A stretch of DNA of 64,000 nucleotides from Buttiauxella agrestis ATCC 33320 (GCA_024169445.1 JALKFA010000001.1:248001-312000); one strand, 5' to 3'; positions 31,621-40,519 are shown, counted from the first letter of the stretch. Program-made: numbers and translations. The notes: generated by a model from the sequence alone, not told the origin.

Positions 31621-32049
31621 ATGATCAACGTGATTCTGGCAACACATGGCTCGCTTGCCGAAGCATTACTGGCTGGCGGCAAAATGGTCTACGGCGAACT
31701 GCCGCATGTTTTCCCCGTGATGCTGACGGAAAACAAGGGCATCAATAGTTTTGGCGATGAGTTTGCCGAAGTGCTGAAACAGGCCGGTAAAGGTGCTGAC
31801 GGCGTGCTGGTGTTATGCGATTTGCAAAGCGGCACGCCGTGGAATATCGCCTGCCATCATGCATTCGACCCGCAAACGCAGCCACCTATGGCGGTGTTAG
31901 GCGGGGTGAATTTCCCGATGGTATTGCTGAGCGATGAAATAAAAGACCTGACCGATGTCGCACAGGCGGCAGAGGTTTTACTGGCAGAAACACACGACAC
32001 GCTGGTTCAGGCGCAACTGACTGAAACCACACAATCTGATGATTTCTAA
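31621..32049 (+). CDS. PTS mannose-family EIIA component
   Basis: 142-residue cytoplasmic phosphocarrier. The phosphorylated histidine is H9 in LATHGSLAEALL and the family aspartate is in LVLCDLQSGTPWNIA; GGVNFPMVLL completes the fold. It accepts phosphate from HPr and passes it to the separate EIIB encoded next. Compare the degenerate homologue at 51482-51910. Confidence 0.93.
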   Translation: MINVILATHGSLAEALLAGGKMVYGELPHVFPVMLTENKGINSFGDEFAEVLKQAGKGADGVLVLCDLQSGTPWNIACHHAFDPQTQPPMAVLGGVNFPMVLLSDEIKDLTDVAQAAEVLLAETHDTLVQAQLTETTQSDDF

Positions 32050-32058
32050 GGGGCAACG

Positions 32059-32553
32059 ATGAGTATTTCTTTTGTGCGCATTGACGATCGAGTGATCCAC
32101 GGCCAGCTGATCACCCGCTGGGCAAAAGAGTTGCCGTGCGATGGGATCGTCGCCATTGATGATGCCGTTGCCGCCGATCCGCTGTTGTCATCGGTGATGA
32201 AAGGCGCTGTGCAGGACACCAAAGTCTGGCTGTTTGATACCGCCACCGCGATTGAAAAACTGCCAAAGATCATCGCCAGTGAGAAGCACTATTTTGTGAT
32301 TGGTAAATCTCCGGTAACGCTAAAACGCATTGAGGAAGCGGGTATCAGCCTGCAAAACAGCAATAAGAAAATCAACGTTGGCCCGATGAGCGCGCGAGCC
32401 ACCACCACCACCATTGGCCCGAATCAATCTGTGAACCCCGAAGAGATAGCGGCGTTCGACTATCTGCTGCTGCGCGGGCATCAGATTGAATTTCGACTGG
32501 TACCTGATGCCAGCAGTTACAGCTGGCAGGATGCTCGACAAAAACTCAAATAA
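32059..32553 (+). CDS. PTS mannose-family EIIB component
   Basis: 164 residues. Active-site H14 in RIDDRVIHGQLITRWAK, then the typical VGPMSAR loop. Passes phosphate from EIIA to the sugar during transport through IIC-IID. 9 bases after the IIA gene, with a TAAGGGG site. Confidence 0.94.
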   Translation: MSISFVRIDDRVIHGQLITRWAKELPCDGIVAIDDAVAADPLLSSVMKGAVQDTKVWLFDTATAIEKLPKIIASEKHYFVIGKSPVTLKRIEEAGISLQNSNKKINVGPMSARATTTTIGPNQSVNPEEIAAFDYLLLRGHQIEFRLVPDASSYSWQDARQKLK

Positions 32554-32565
32554 AGGAGTGCATTT

Positions 32566-33363
32566 ATGGCTTTCGAAGCAGCTCTAATCGGCATTCTCTG
32601 TTACCTCGGTGCACTTAGCAGCCCATGGCTGCTGGGGTTGACCGGCGGCTGGTATTTAATTACCCGCCCACTGGTTTCAGGGATGCTGGTAGGTTTTATT
32701 CTCGGCGATGTGCAAACCGGGATTATCATCGGCGTGGCGGTTCAGGCCGTGTATATCGCGATGGTCACTCCCGGCGGTTCGATGCCTGCGGATCTCAACT
32801 TTGTTGCTTTCCCGGCAATCGCACTCGGCATTCTTTCCAATAAAGGCCCGGAAGTGGCTGTGGCGCTGGCTGCGACCATCGGCATTGCGGGTACGGTGTT
32901 GTTTAACGCCATGATGGTGCTCAATTCCTGGTGGAACCACCGCGCGGATATCGCACTGGAGAAAGGCGACGAACGCGGCGTGTATCTCAACAGTGCTATC
33001 TGGCCGCAAGCCACCAATTTCCTGATGCGTTTTATTCCGACGTTTATCGCAGTCTATTTCGGCGCGCAGTACATCAACGCCTTTATGGACAGCCTGCCGC
33101 ACATCGTGCTTTCCACCATGAACGTGTTGGGCGGGATTCTGCCTGCGGTCGGTATCGCGATTTTGCTTAAGCAAATTATCAAGAATTACAGCATGTTGAT
33201 TTACTTCCTGGTGGGGTTTATCTGCATTGTTTTCCTGAAGCTAAACATGGTGGCGCTGGTGATTGTCGGCGCGTTGCTGGCACTGATTCACTACAACTAC
33301 AAACCTGAGCCGCAGGCTGAACGCACAGCCTCCACGCCCGCTGATGATGAGGATGAATTCTGA
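32566..33363 (+). CDS. PTS mannose-family EIIC membrane component
   Basis: 265-residue inner-membrane permease subunit with about seven or eight hydrophobic segments; the family block GDVQTGIIIGVAVQAVYIAMVTPGG (residues about 46-70) is characteristic. Ends with an acidic tail. Overlaps the IID start by one base (TGATG). Confidence 0.94.
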   Translation: MAFEAALIGILCYLGALSSPWLLGLTGGWYLITRPLVSGMLVGFILGDVQTGIIIGVAVQAVYIAMVTPGGSMPADLNFVAFPAIALGILSNKGPEVAVALAATIGIAGTVLFNAMMVLNSWWNHRADIALEKGDERGVYLNSAIWPQATNFLMRFIPTFIAVYFGAQYINAFMDSLPHIVLSTMNVLGGILPAVGIAILLKQIIKNYSMLIYFLVGFICIVFLKLNMVALVIVGALLALIHYNYKPEPQAERTASTPADDEDEF

Positions 33364-34178
33364 TGGAAGAACGTAAACTCACTCGCCAGGATTTGCGCCG
33401 TTGCTGGCGCAGTTGGATGATGTACAACCTTTCGTCCATGAGCTTTGAGCGCCTTGAGTCATTCGGCTTTTGTTTGAGTATGTTGCCGGTGGCGAAAAAG
33501 CTCTATCCCGATGACGAACAACGCAAAGAGATGCTCAAACGCCATGCGTCGTTCTACAACACCGAGCCGCAGCTGGGGGCGATCGTCAACGGCATGGTGC
33601 TGGGTCTTGAGGAGAAACGCGCCAACGGCGAGCCGATAGACGGCGAAACCATCAACACGCTGAAAGTTGGCCTGATGGGGCCGGTGGCGGGGATTGGTGA
33701 TTCGATGATACCAGGCATGCTGATCCCGATTCTGCTCAGTATCGGCATGGCGCTGGCAGCGGGCGGCAACATTCTCGGGCCACTGTTTTATTGCGTGGCG
33801 TGGCTGGCGATTATTATTCCCGGCTCGTGGTTCCTGTTCCTGAAAGGCTACCGCATGGGGTCAACCTCGGTTGAGATGCTGGTAAGCAGCAAATCAACCC
33901 GCCTGCGTGAAGCGCTATCGTTATTAGGCGTGTTCGTGATGGGCGGCGTGGCGGCAAGTTACGTGAAACTCGGCACTGGGCTAGAGTTTGTCACCAAAGA
34001 TGGCGTGAATATTCATGTGCAGCAGATGCTGGACGGAATTTTCCCGAACCTGTTGCCGCTATTAGTGGTGATTGGCACCTGGTATTTGATGGCGAAACGC
34101 GGTGTGTCACCGGTGAAAGCAATGTTGTTGTTATTGGTGTTGGCGGCGGCGGGTGTGGCTGTGGGGCTGTTCTCGTAA
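33363..34178 (+). CDS. PTS mannose-family EIID membrane component
   Basis: 271-residue partner of IIC. Conserved opening RRCWRSWMMYNLSSMSFER, and the GLMGPVAGIGDSMIPG loop near residue 105, followed by hydrophobic segments. The substrate is not shown; the isomerase-like and cupin genes of the regulon suggest an aldose or amino-sugar phosphate. Ends 4 bases before REP pair 3. Confidence 0.94.
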   Translation: MEERKLTRQDLRRCWRSWMMYNLSSMSFERLESFGFCLSMLPVAKKLYPDDEQRKEMLKRHASFYNTEPQLGAIVNGMVLGLEEKRANGEPIDGETINTLKVGLMGPVAGIGDSMIPGMLIPILLSIGMALAAGGNILGPLFYCVAWLAIIIPGSWFLFLKGYRMGSTSVEMLVSSKSTRLREALSLLGVFVMGGVAASYVKLGTGLEFVTKDGVNIHVQQMLDGIFPNLLPLLVVIGTWYLMAKRGVSPVKAMLLLLVLAAAGVAVGLFS

Positions 34179-34181
34179 AAC

Positions 34182-34260
34182 ATGGTGGATGACGCTGCGC
34201 TTATCCCCCCTACGACACCAAACTCGTAGGTCGGGTAAGCGCAGCGTCACCCGACTTTTT
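34182..34260. repeat. REP/BIME-like inverted-repeat pair, copy 3
   Basis: Unit A, ATGGTGGATGACGCTGCG then CTTATCCCCCCTA (34182-34212), and unit B, GTAGGTCGGGTAAGCG then CAGCGTCACCCGAC (34226-34255), followed by TTTTT. Between the convergent IID and cupin genes; the final hairpin plus T-run could end the PTS transcript. Confidence 0.82.
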
Positions 34261-35042
34261 TAAGGATGGAACCCCACCCACTTCCCGCTCACCATTCCCG
34301 GCTTTGAAATAAACTGAAAACGCGCCGGATCATCAATAAATTGTTGATACAGCGGCGCATCGGTAATCCCAAATTCGGTATATTGGCGTGGCGAGGTCAC
34401 CTGTAAACGCCCCGGCATATAACGGCGATTATGCTGCCAGGCAATATGCTCATCTTGCAAAAGCGGATACCACGCCAGCCCCTTGTATGCCCGCACCGCA
34501 TCGTATTCGAAACCATATTCCCGGTCGCACCAGGCACCAAACGTCAGCGGTTCATCCGGCGAGGCAGAAATCGTCGCGTGTGCCCAACCCGGCGGCACCA
34601 GCACTTTCTCACCAGGCCCCGCGCAAACCGCAAAACAGCGCCCTGGGTCGTCAGCTACATATTCCTGCATGTAGATAATCGCTTTGCCCTGCCAGATTTC
34701 ATACAGCTCAGGCGGCGACCAACCGCTGTGTTCACTGATGCGGTGAATATGTCCCTGGCTGCGAATCGGCTCATCGCCCAGGCGGCCAGAAGCGTAAGTC
34801 ACCACGCCAAACAGCAGCATGCGTTTTTTAAGCTCATCGGTGTCCTGCAAACGCGCCACATCCATCACGATGGCATACACGTCTTCCGGGCCATTGCATG
34901 CCGGATCGCGCAACGAGGCGCGGATCTGATCGAGTTTACGGATCTCCGGTACGGGGCCAATCACCTCTTCGCCATAGCTAAAGCCCATCGGCTGGTGGTG
35001 GATCGCCATATCCAGCCCAAAATTCAGGTGCTGTTCAGCCAT
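34260..35042 (-). CDS. Cupin protein, glucose-6-phosphate isomerase (archaeal type)-like, 2
   Basis: 260 residues from the ATG at 35042 (MAEQHLNFGLDMAIHHQP), which overlaps the upstream cupin gene by 8 bases; the frame is open further up to 35150 but inside that gene. The cupin block RSQGHIHRISEHSGWSPPELYEIWQGKAIIYMQ style pattern (residues about 105-137) keeps H-x-H and a downstream H in VPPGWAHATI, matching metal ligands of cupin-type phosphoglucose isomerase. About 100 residues longer than the simple form. Probably a sugar-phosphate isomerase for the PTS product. Confidence 0.75.
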   Translation of the reverse strand: MAEQHLNFGLDMAIHHQPMGFSYGEEVIGPVPEIRKLDQIRASLRDPACNGPEDVYAIVMDVARLQDTDELKKRMLLFGVVTYASGRLGDEPIRSQGHIHRISEHSGWSPPELYEIWQGKAIIYMQEYVADDPGRCFAVCAGPGEKVLVPPGWAHATISASPDEPLTFGAWCDREYGFEYDAVRAYKGLAWYPLLQDEHIAWQHNRRYMPGRLQVTSPRQYTEFGITDAPLYQQFIDDPARFQFISKPGMVSGKWVGFHP

Positions 35043-35598
35043 TTTGCACCTCTTTGCCGTGAATTTTTCCGCCTTGCAACACCACGCGCAGCGCAAAGCC
35101 TTGTGCCAGCGCCGCGTAATCATGCCCGGCGATAGTTGGCCAAACGGCAAGTGCGGAGAGAACTTCAGTTCCGGTGTTAATCAAACGGTGCGCTGTCGCA
35201 CCTGGAATAATATGCACTGAACCAGGCGAAACCTGCTCAAAGCGCGCTTTTCCCTGCTCATCTTGCAGCAGCAATAAGCCCGTTCCGCGCAGGCCAAAAT
35301 AGACTTCGCCCTGTTCGCGCCGCTGATGGAAATGCCCGCGCGTCATGTAAAACTCGTCGCCGATTCGCCCCGGATTCAGGTGCGTGGTGCCAGCATAAAG
35401 CTCACCTTCGCCCTGCGGAGATTTCAGCATTTCGACCTGATAGATTGCCGTTTCCGGCGGCAATGCTCGCCAGGCGTCGGTATCGTAAAAAACGCCAGCC
35501 AGATCGCCGCTACGGGTAACCTTAGTGATGAGATCTTCAGCCGTAAAATGGCCGTTGTGGAATGCCACGCAAGGCGGCATGTTGACAGAAATGTTCAT
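35035..35598 (-). CDS. Cupin-type (archaeal-like) glucose-6-phosphate isomerase, 1
   Basis: 187 residues. The cPGI signature is clear: THLNPGRIGDEFYMTRGHFH, then EVYFGLRGTGLLLLQDE and the metal histidine in IPGATAHRLINTG. The ATG at 35598 has a GGAG site; the reading from 35637 is rejected. Catalyses aldose-ketose interconversion of hexose 6-phosphate in its family. Preceded by a perfect copy of the regulon palindrome. Enterobacteria normally rely on the unrelated Pgi, so this enzyme is probably dedicated to the PTS sugar. Confidence 0.85.
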   Translation of the reverse strand: MNISVNMPPCVAFHNGHFTAEDLITKVTRSGDLAGVFYDTDAWRALPPETAIYQVEMLKSPQGEGELYAGTTHLNPGRIGDEFYMTRGHFHQRREQGEVYFGLRGTGLLLLQDEQGKARFEQVSPGSVHIIPGATAHRLINTGTEVLSALAVWPTIAGHDYAALAQGFALRVVLQGGKIHGKEVQNG

Positions 35599-35642
35599 TT
35601 TGTTTCTCCGGCCCAAGGAGAACTGCCTAATCAGCATAGCAA

Positions 35643-35658
35643 GGTTAATCGATTAACC
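35643..35658. promoter_or_regulatory. Perfect palindromic operator upstream of the cupin operon
   Basis: GGTTAATCGATTAACC, a perfect 16-bp palindrome with central CG, 45-60 bases before the cPGI start. Same motif as before the PTS operon and its LacI regulator. Confidence 0.75.
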
Positions 35659-35809
35659 CTAAGCCCAGGCCGGAGAATGTCGATCTGCGTCGCGTTAATT
35701 CATTACGGAGCCATGCTCTCTTATCTTTTAAGTACATACAGTGCGATCAAAGTGCGATTAGCTTATTATGTCGCTCATTACCAGGTTCAGACTTGATCGA
35801 GAAAGTGTA

Positions 35810-36541
35810 ATGAAACTCCCACAGGCCAGCATTTCAGAATCCGTCACCCAGCATCTTGCGCGGCGAATTATGCACGGCGATCTTGCGCCAGGACTGTCAT
35901 TGCCTGGCGAGAACGAATTGGCCCTTGAATATGAAGTCTCCCGGACTTCAGTGCGTAACGCACTTCAGGTATTAGCTGCCAAGGGGCTTATCTCGATTCA
36001 GGCCAAGAAACGCAGCACGGTGAATAGCCGCGAACTGTGGAGCCTGTTGGATATTGATGTGTTGGGCTGGCTGGCTGAAGGTGAACTTGACCTTAAACTG
36101 GTTGAGCAACTGATTGTGACGCGCCTGATTTTCGAGCCTAATGTGGCAACGCTTGCGGCGTTAAACGCCAACGGACACGATCTGGCGGCGATGGAAGATG
36201 CGCTCCAGTTAATGCGCAATGGCCAACTAGAAGCACAAAGATCGTTATTCGAAGAAGGCGATATGGCGTTCCACCATGCGTTATTACGCGCCACGCATAA
36301 TCCCTTTCTTTTAGCCCTTGGCAACGCGCTTTCCGCCGCCATGGCGCTCTCCTTTAAGCAAACGCTGGAAAAAGACGTGCGCCAGACCAAAGCCGCCGTC
36401 GACGAACACTACCTGCTATTCGATGCTATCCGCCTGAAAGAAGTCGATAAAGCCCGCCTGCAAATGCGTAATATTTTGCTCAATGCCGCTAAAAAACGCA
36501 TCTGGCAGGATCGACCGGAAATGTTCGACCACATTATTTGA
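35810..36541 (+). CDS. GntR/FadR-type regulator, DgoR-like
   Basis: 243 residues. Winged helix-turn-helix in the first 75 residues (LPGENELALEYEVSRTSVRNALQVL) and an FCD effector domain with the metal-site region EEGDMAFHHALLRATHNPF and DEHYLLFDAI. The ATG at 35810 is preferred to 35768. Followed by dgoK/dgoA-like genes and by a palindrome of the DgoR type, so it is probably a repressor lifted by a sugar acid. A weak hairpin plus TTTTT near 36568-36591 may end its own transcript. Confidence 0.88.
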   Translation: MKLPQASISESVTQHLARRIMHGDLAPGLSLPGENELALEYEVSRTSVRNALQVLAAKGLISIQAKKRSTVNSRELWSLLDIDVLGWLAEGELDLKLVEQLIVTRLIFEPNVATLAALNANGHDLAAMEDALQLMRNGQLEAQRSLFEEGDMAFHHALLRATHNPFLLALGNALSAAMALSFKQTLEKDVRQTKAAVDEHYLLFDAIRLKEVDKARLQMRNILLNAAKKRIWQDRPEMFDHII

Positions 36542-36602
36542 TCCTCATCTGACGTAATTTCGATCTCCCTCACACACTGTGGGTGCTTTTTGTTCTAGCA
36601 TT

Positions 36603-36637
36603 CTTGTATTACAAGATTGCATGGTTTGTATTACTTG
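36603..36637. promoter_or_regulatory. DgoR-like operator pair upstream of the sugar-acid operon
   Basis: CTTGTATTACAAG (36603-36615) is a perfect 6-1-6 palindrome; TTTGTATTACTTG (36625-36637) is a second, imperfect copy 22 bases on, one base before the dgoK-like ATG. From memory, the E. coli DgoR operators have the TTGTA-N-TACAA form. The spacing of two helical turns fits cooperative repressor binding. Confidence 0.7.
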
Positions 36638-36638
36638 A

Positions 36639-37541
36639 ATGAAAACTCACTGGATTGCCATCGACTGGGGAACCACCAACTTCCGTGCATTTTTAATGTC
36701 CGGTTCGCAGCCTGTTTCCCGAATTAGCCAGCCTTGCGGGTTGTTATCCGTTGAAAAGGGGCAATTTGCCTCGACGCTGCAAACGTTGCTGCACGCGTGG
36801 TTAGAAGAGCTCGGCAACCTGCCGATTGTAATGGCAGGAATGGTTGGTTCGCAGCAAGGCTGGCATGAAGTGCCTTATGCACCGCTCCCCTGTCTTGCCG
36901 AAGATCTGGCTGCTCGTACGCTGGCTTTCACCACCGACTGGGGCAGCCCGGCGTGGATTATTCCCGGCGCGAACGGCAACAGTCGGTTCTCTCAGCCAGA
37001 CGTAATGCGCGGTGAAGAAGTACAACTATTAGGCCTGGCGTTGCTGCATACTGCCAGCCAGCACACCGCCTTGTTGCCCGGCACGCACAGCAAACATGCG
37101 CAAATGGTTAATGGTGAAATTACCTCGTTCGCCACCTTTATGAGCGGCGAAATATTCTCGCTGCTCAGTCAGCATTCCATTCTCGGGCGTGCGCTGCCAG
37201 AACAGCAGGAAGATACAGACGCTTTCTTGTCAGGTGTGAAAGCCGCCCGGCAAGGCGCGCCATTTACCCACTTAATCTTCTCAGCCCGCACCCGCCGCCT
37301 GGCCGGCGAAATTGCTGAAACTGGTGTTCACAGCTATTTGTCCGGCTTAACCATTGGCTACGAATTGCAGGCCGTACCCGCCGGGCAACAGGCGTGGCTG
37401 GTCGGCAGCCCGTCACTAACCGCCCGCTATCAGCTTGCCGCAGGCGAGTTGGGCCTGAATCTCTCCGCAATTAACGGCGATGACTGTTTTATTCATGGCC
37501 TGTGGCACCTCTTTACCCAGCTTCAAGGAAACCCATCATGA
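36639..37541 (+). CDS. dgoK: 2-dehydro-3-deoxygalactonokinase (DgoK-like)
   Basis: 300 residues. Phosphorylates 2-keto-3-deoxy-D-galactonate at C6. The ASKHA-type phosphate loop AIDWGTTNFRAFL lies at residues 7-19; MAGMVGSQQGW, MRGEEVQLLG and LLPGTHSKHA are family signatures. No good ribosome site is seen before the ATG because the second operator copy ends one base away. ATGA overlap with the aldolase gene. Confidence 0.88.
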   Translation: MKTHWIAIDWGTTNFRAFLMSGSQPVSRISQPCGLLSVEKGQFASTLQTLLHAWLEELGNLPIVMAGMVGSQQGWHEVPYAPLPCLAEDLAARTLAFTTDWGSPAWIIPGANGNSRFSQPDVMRGEEVQLLGLALLHTASQHTALLPGTHSKHAQMVNGEITSFATFMSGEIFSLLSQHSILGRALPEQQEDTDAFLSGVKAARQGAPFTHLIFSARTRRLAGEIAETGVHSYLSGLTIGYELQAVPAGQQAWLVGSPSLTARYQLAAGELGLNLSAINGDDCFIHGLWHLFTQLQGNPS

Positions 37542-38185
37542 GCCCGGAAAATTTCATTGCCCAATGGCAACAAGAGCCGTTACCGCTGGTCGCCATTTTG
37601 CGCGGCATCACGCCTGAAGACGCCGTCGAAGCGGCAGAAATCCTGCTCGAGTGCGGTTTTCACTATCTTGAAGTGCCGCTGAATAGCCCGTCACCGCTGG
37701 AGTCGATTGCTTTGATGCGCAGCGTGGTGGGCGAGCGTGGCTATGTGGGTGCAGGAACGGTGCTGACGGTTGAACAAGTTGATGCGGTCGCCGAATGCGG
37801 CGGGCAACTGATTATTTCCCCAAGTTGCTGCCCTGAAGTTATTCGCCGCACGCGCCTGCTCAAGTTGATCAGCATGCCGGGGATCATGACGCCCAGCGAG
37901 GCGTTCATCGCGATCGACGCCGGAGCCAGCGCACTGAAGTTGTTCCCGGCGGAGCATGTCAGCCCGGTCGTCACCAAAGCTTTCCGCGCGGTGGTTCCAC
38001 GCAGTGTCGCCATGCTGCCGGTTGGCGGTATCCAGCCAGACGCCGCACAAATGCGCAGTTACATCCAGGCAGGCGCTAACGGTTTTGGTCTTGGCGGCGG
38101 TTTGTATCAGGCCGGTTTGAGCATGCCGACCCTTCGTGAACGTGCCCAGGCTTATCAACACGCCTGGCGCCAGTGCGCGGGCTAA
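37538..38185 (+). CDS. dgoA: 2-dehydro-3-deoxy-6-phosphogalactonate aldolase (DgoA-like)
   Basis: 215-residue class I KDPG/KDPGal aldolase. Splits the DgoK product to pyruvate and glyceraldehyde 3-phosphate. Schiff-base lysine K134 in ALKLFPAEH, with E45 in YLEVPLNSP and R22 in AILRGITP. The ATG at 37538 has an AAGGA site and overlaps dgoK (ATGA); the reading from 37502 is rejected. Unlike E. coli, dgoA is not fused or next to a DgoD enolase-type dehydratase. Confidence 0.9.
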   Translation: MSPENFIAQWQQEPLPLVAILRGITPEDAVEAAEILLECGFHYLEVPLNSPSPLESIALMRSVVGERGYVGAGTVLTVEQVDAVAECGGQLIISPSCCPEVIRRTRLLKLISMPGIMTPSEAFIAIDAGASALKLFPAEHVSPVVTKAFRAVVPRSVAMLPVGGIQPDAAQMRSYIQAGANGFGLGGGLYQAGLSMPTLRERAQAYQHAWRQCAG

Positions 38186-38188
38186 ATC

Positions 38189-39058
38189 ATGAATCAAGGT
38201 ATCGGCGGCAATATCGAGGCTATCGGTGAATATCGTGCGCAGTTGGGTGAAACGCCGGTGTGGTGTCGCCGGAGCGGTTCGCTGTTGTGGGTCGATATCT
38301 TGCAAAATCGCCTGTTGCGTTACTGGCCGAATCAAGCCGGAAGCGTTGATGTTCGCCCGATGCCGGTTTTCACCAGCGCGGTGCTGCTGACCTCTGAGCC
38401 AGAGATTTTCCTGGTGGTCAGCCAGAGTGGTATCTCGCTGTACAACTACCAAAACCAACAGTCGAGTGCGGTTTGTGCGTGGCCGAATGAGGCCCACGGA
38501 ACACGCCCAAATGAAGCCGCCATTGCGCCTGATGGTTCGCTGTGGTTTAGCACCATGGACCCAACCGCTCAGAAGGCGATTGGCAGCTGGTATCGAGTCT
38601 GCGCGGATTCCCCCACGCCTCAGCATTTGCTGGGCGGTTTGGTAGTCCCGAATACCCTGCAATGGATCGGCGAAAACGTCTGGTTTGCCGATTCGTTACG
38701 TCACCGTTTTTACCGTGCGACGTCGCAGCCACACGGGCTGCACATCGAACAGGAATACCAGGTCAACGGCATTCCCGATGGCTCGACGCTGACCGACGAT
38801 GGCGAACTGATTAACGCTTGCTGGGGAAGTTCCTGCCTGGCGCGCTACCGAATAGACAATCTCCAACTGGTTGAATCTGGCCGCATAGCCTTGCCCGTCA
38901 GCCAGCCCAGCAGTTGCACGTTCGGTGGCCCAAATTTATCCGATCTTTACATCACTTCTGCACGAGATGGACTTGCCCGACCCGTCGCCCTGGATGGCGC
39001 GGTTTTAAAAATAACAACAACAATTGCAGGCACACCCGCCCGCAAATTCAGGATCTAA
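38189..39058 (+). CDS. SMP-30/gluconolactonase-family sugar lactonase
   Basis: 289-residue six-bladed propeller. Family metal ligands are visible: E in LGETPVW (residue 21), N in TRPNEAAIAPDGSLWF, and D in GIPDGSTL. Opens sugar lactones to aldonic acids. It is 4 bases after the aldolase gene, fitting a pathway that begins with oxidation of an aldose to its lactone. Confidence 0.87.
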   Translation: MNQGIGGNIEAIGEYRAQLGETPVWCRRSGSLLWVDILQNRLLRYWPNQAGSVDVRPMPVFTSAVLLTSEPEIFLVVSQSGISLYNYQNQQSSAVCAWPNEAHGTRPNEAAIAPDGSLWFSTMDPTAQKAIGSWYRVCADSPTPQHLLGGLVVPNTLQWIGENVWFADSLRHRFYRATSQPHGLHIEQEYQVNGIPDGSTLTDDGELINACWGSSCLARYRIDNLQLVESGRIALPVSQPSSCTFGGPNLSDLYITSARDGLARPVALDGAVLKITTTIAGTPARKFRI

Positions 39059-39084
39059 AAATCCATAACTTTGAGGCGTTATTA

Positions 39085-40509
39085 ATGAATACGATCTCTT
39101 CCCCTACACAGACTAATCGGCAGACTTTACTGGTCTGCTTCCTTGCCGCACTCGCCGGGCTGCTATTTGGCCTCGATATGGGCGTCATCGCCGGCGCACT
39201 GCCGTTTATCGCTAGCGAATTTAATCTCAGCAGCCATCACCAGGAAATTGTCGTCAGTATCATGATGTTAGGTGCGGCGCTCGGCGCACTGTGCAGCGGC
39301 CCGATGTCATCAACCCTTGGGCGCAAGAAAAGCCTGTTGCTCGGTGCAGTGCTGTTTATCGTCGGTTCTCTGGGTTGTGCCGTCGCGCACAGCATGGAAG
39401 TGCTCGCGGTATCGCGCTTTATTCTCGGCCTGGCCGTGGGCGTTGCATCGTTTACCGCGCCGCTGTATCTGTCTGAAATCGCACCGGAACGTATTCGTGG
39501 CAGCATGATTTCTCTTTATCAGTTGATGATTACGATCGGCATTCTGGCGGCGTTTTTGTCTGATGCGGCATTGAGCGAAGGCGGCCACTGGCGCTGGATG
39601 CTGGGCGTTATTACATTCCCGGCGATCATCCTGTTTGTCGGCGTGCTGACACTGCCCGAAAGCCCGCGCTGGCTGGCAATGAAAAACAAGCATGAACTGG
39701 CTGGAAAAGTGCTGAAGCTGCTGCGTAACTCCGATAAAGAAGCGCAGGACGAGCTGAATCAAATTCGCGAAAGCGTGAAGATGAAGCAACGCGGTTTGCA
39801 GCTTTTCTTGCACAACCCACACTTCCGCCGTTCCACTTATCTCGGTGTACTACTCCAGTTTATGCAGCAATTCACCGGTATGACGGTGATCATGTACTAC
39901 GCCCCGAAGATCTTTGAGATCGCCGGTTTTGCCACCACCCGCGAACAAATGTGGGGCACGGTAATTGCAGGCTTAACCAACGTGCTGGCAACGTTCATCG
40001 CGATTGCTCTGGTTGACCGTTGGGGACGCAAACCTATCCTGAAACTGGGCTTCTCAGGCATGGCCATCTGCATGGGCATTCTCGGTTATATGTTCCATAG
40101 CGGTATTTCTAACCCGACCGAGCAATATACCGCCGTTATCGTGTTGCTGGTTTTCATCACCGGTTTTGCGATGAGTGCTGGCCCGTTGATTTGGGTGCTG
40201 TGTTCGGAGATCCAACCGCTCGCCGGGCGCGATTTTGGCGTCACCTGTTCCACGATGGCGAACTGGATCGCCAATATGATCATCGGTGCTACTTTCCTGA
40301 CGCTGATCGACACCATCGGCAGCCCGAATACCTTCTGGCTGTATGGCGCGCTGAACGTGGTGTGTATTGTGCTGACCCTTCTGTTCATTCCTGAAACCAA
40401 AAATATTTCTCTGGAACATATCGAACGCAACTTAATGCGCGGTAATGCGCTGCGCCATATCGGCCAGCCGCAACAGAGCAAGACCAGTAACCCAATCACC
40501 ACCGAATAA
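39085..40509 (+). CDS. MFS sugar porter (GalP/AraE-like sugar:H+ symporter)
   Basis: 474 residues, 12 predicted membrane segments. Sugar-porter signatures: LLFGLDMGVIAGALP in helix 1, GRKKSLL loop, SPRWLAMK, and RWGRKP in the second half, ending PETKNISLEHIE. The ATG at 39085 (MNTISSPTQTNRQTLL) is chosen; the frame is open to 38914 inside the lactonase. Probably imports the aldose oxidised by this pathway. Confidence 0.9.
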   Translation: MNTISSPTQTNRQTLLVCFLAALAGLLFGLDMGVIAGALPFIASEFNLSSHHQEIVVSIMMLGAALGALCSGPMSSTLGRKKSLLLGAVLFIVGSLGCAVAHSMEVLAVSRFILGLAVGVASFTAPLYLSEIAPERIRGSMISLYQLMITIGILAAFLSDAALSEGGHWRWMLGVITFPAIILFVGVLTLPESPRWLAMKNKHELAGKVLKLLRNSDKEAQDELNQIRESVKMKQRGLQLFLHNPHFRRSTYLGVLLQFMQQFTGMTVIMYYAPKIFEIAGFATTREQMWGTVIAGLTNVLATFIAIALVDRWGRKPILKLGFSGMAICMGILGYMFHSGISNPTEQYTAVIVLLVFITGFAMSAGPLIWVLCSEIQPLAGRDFGVTCSTMANWIANMIIGATFLTLIDTIGSPNTFWLYGALNVVCIVLTLLFIPETKNISLEHIERNLMRGNALRHIGQPQQSKTSNPITTE

Positions 40510-40519
40510 AACAACAACA

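Noticed and set aside
30849-31682. 277-codon minus-strand frame over the isomerase fusion gene
   Set aside because: It is the reverse of the metal-site region of the isomerase domain and contains no family signature.
37691-38662. 323-codon open frame on the minus strand over the dgoA-like and lactonase genes
   Set aside because: Both plus-strand genes have catalytic motifs and operon spacing; the antisense frame has none.
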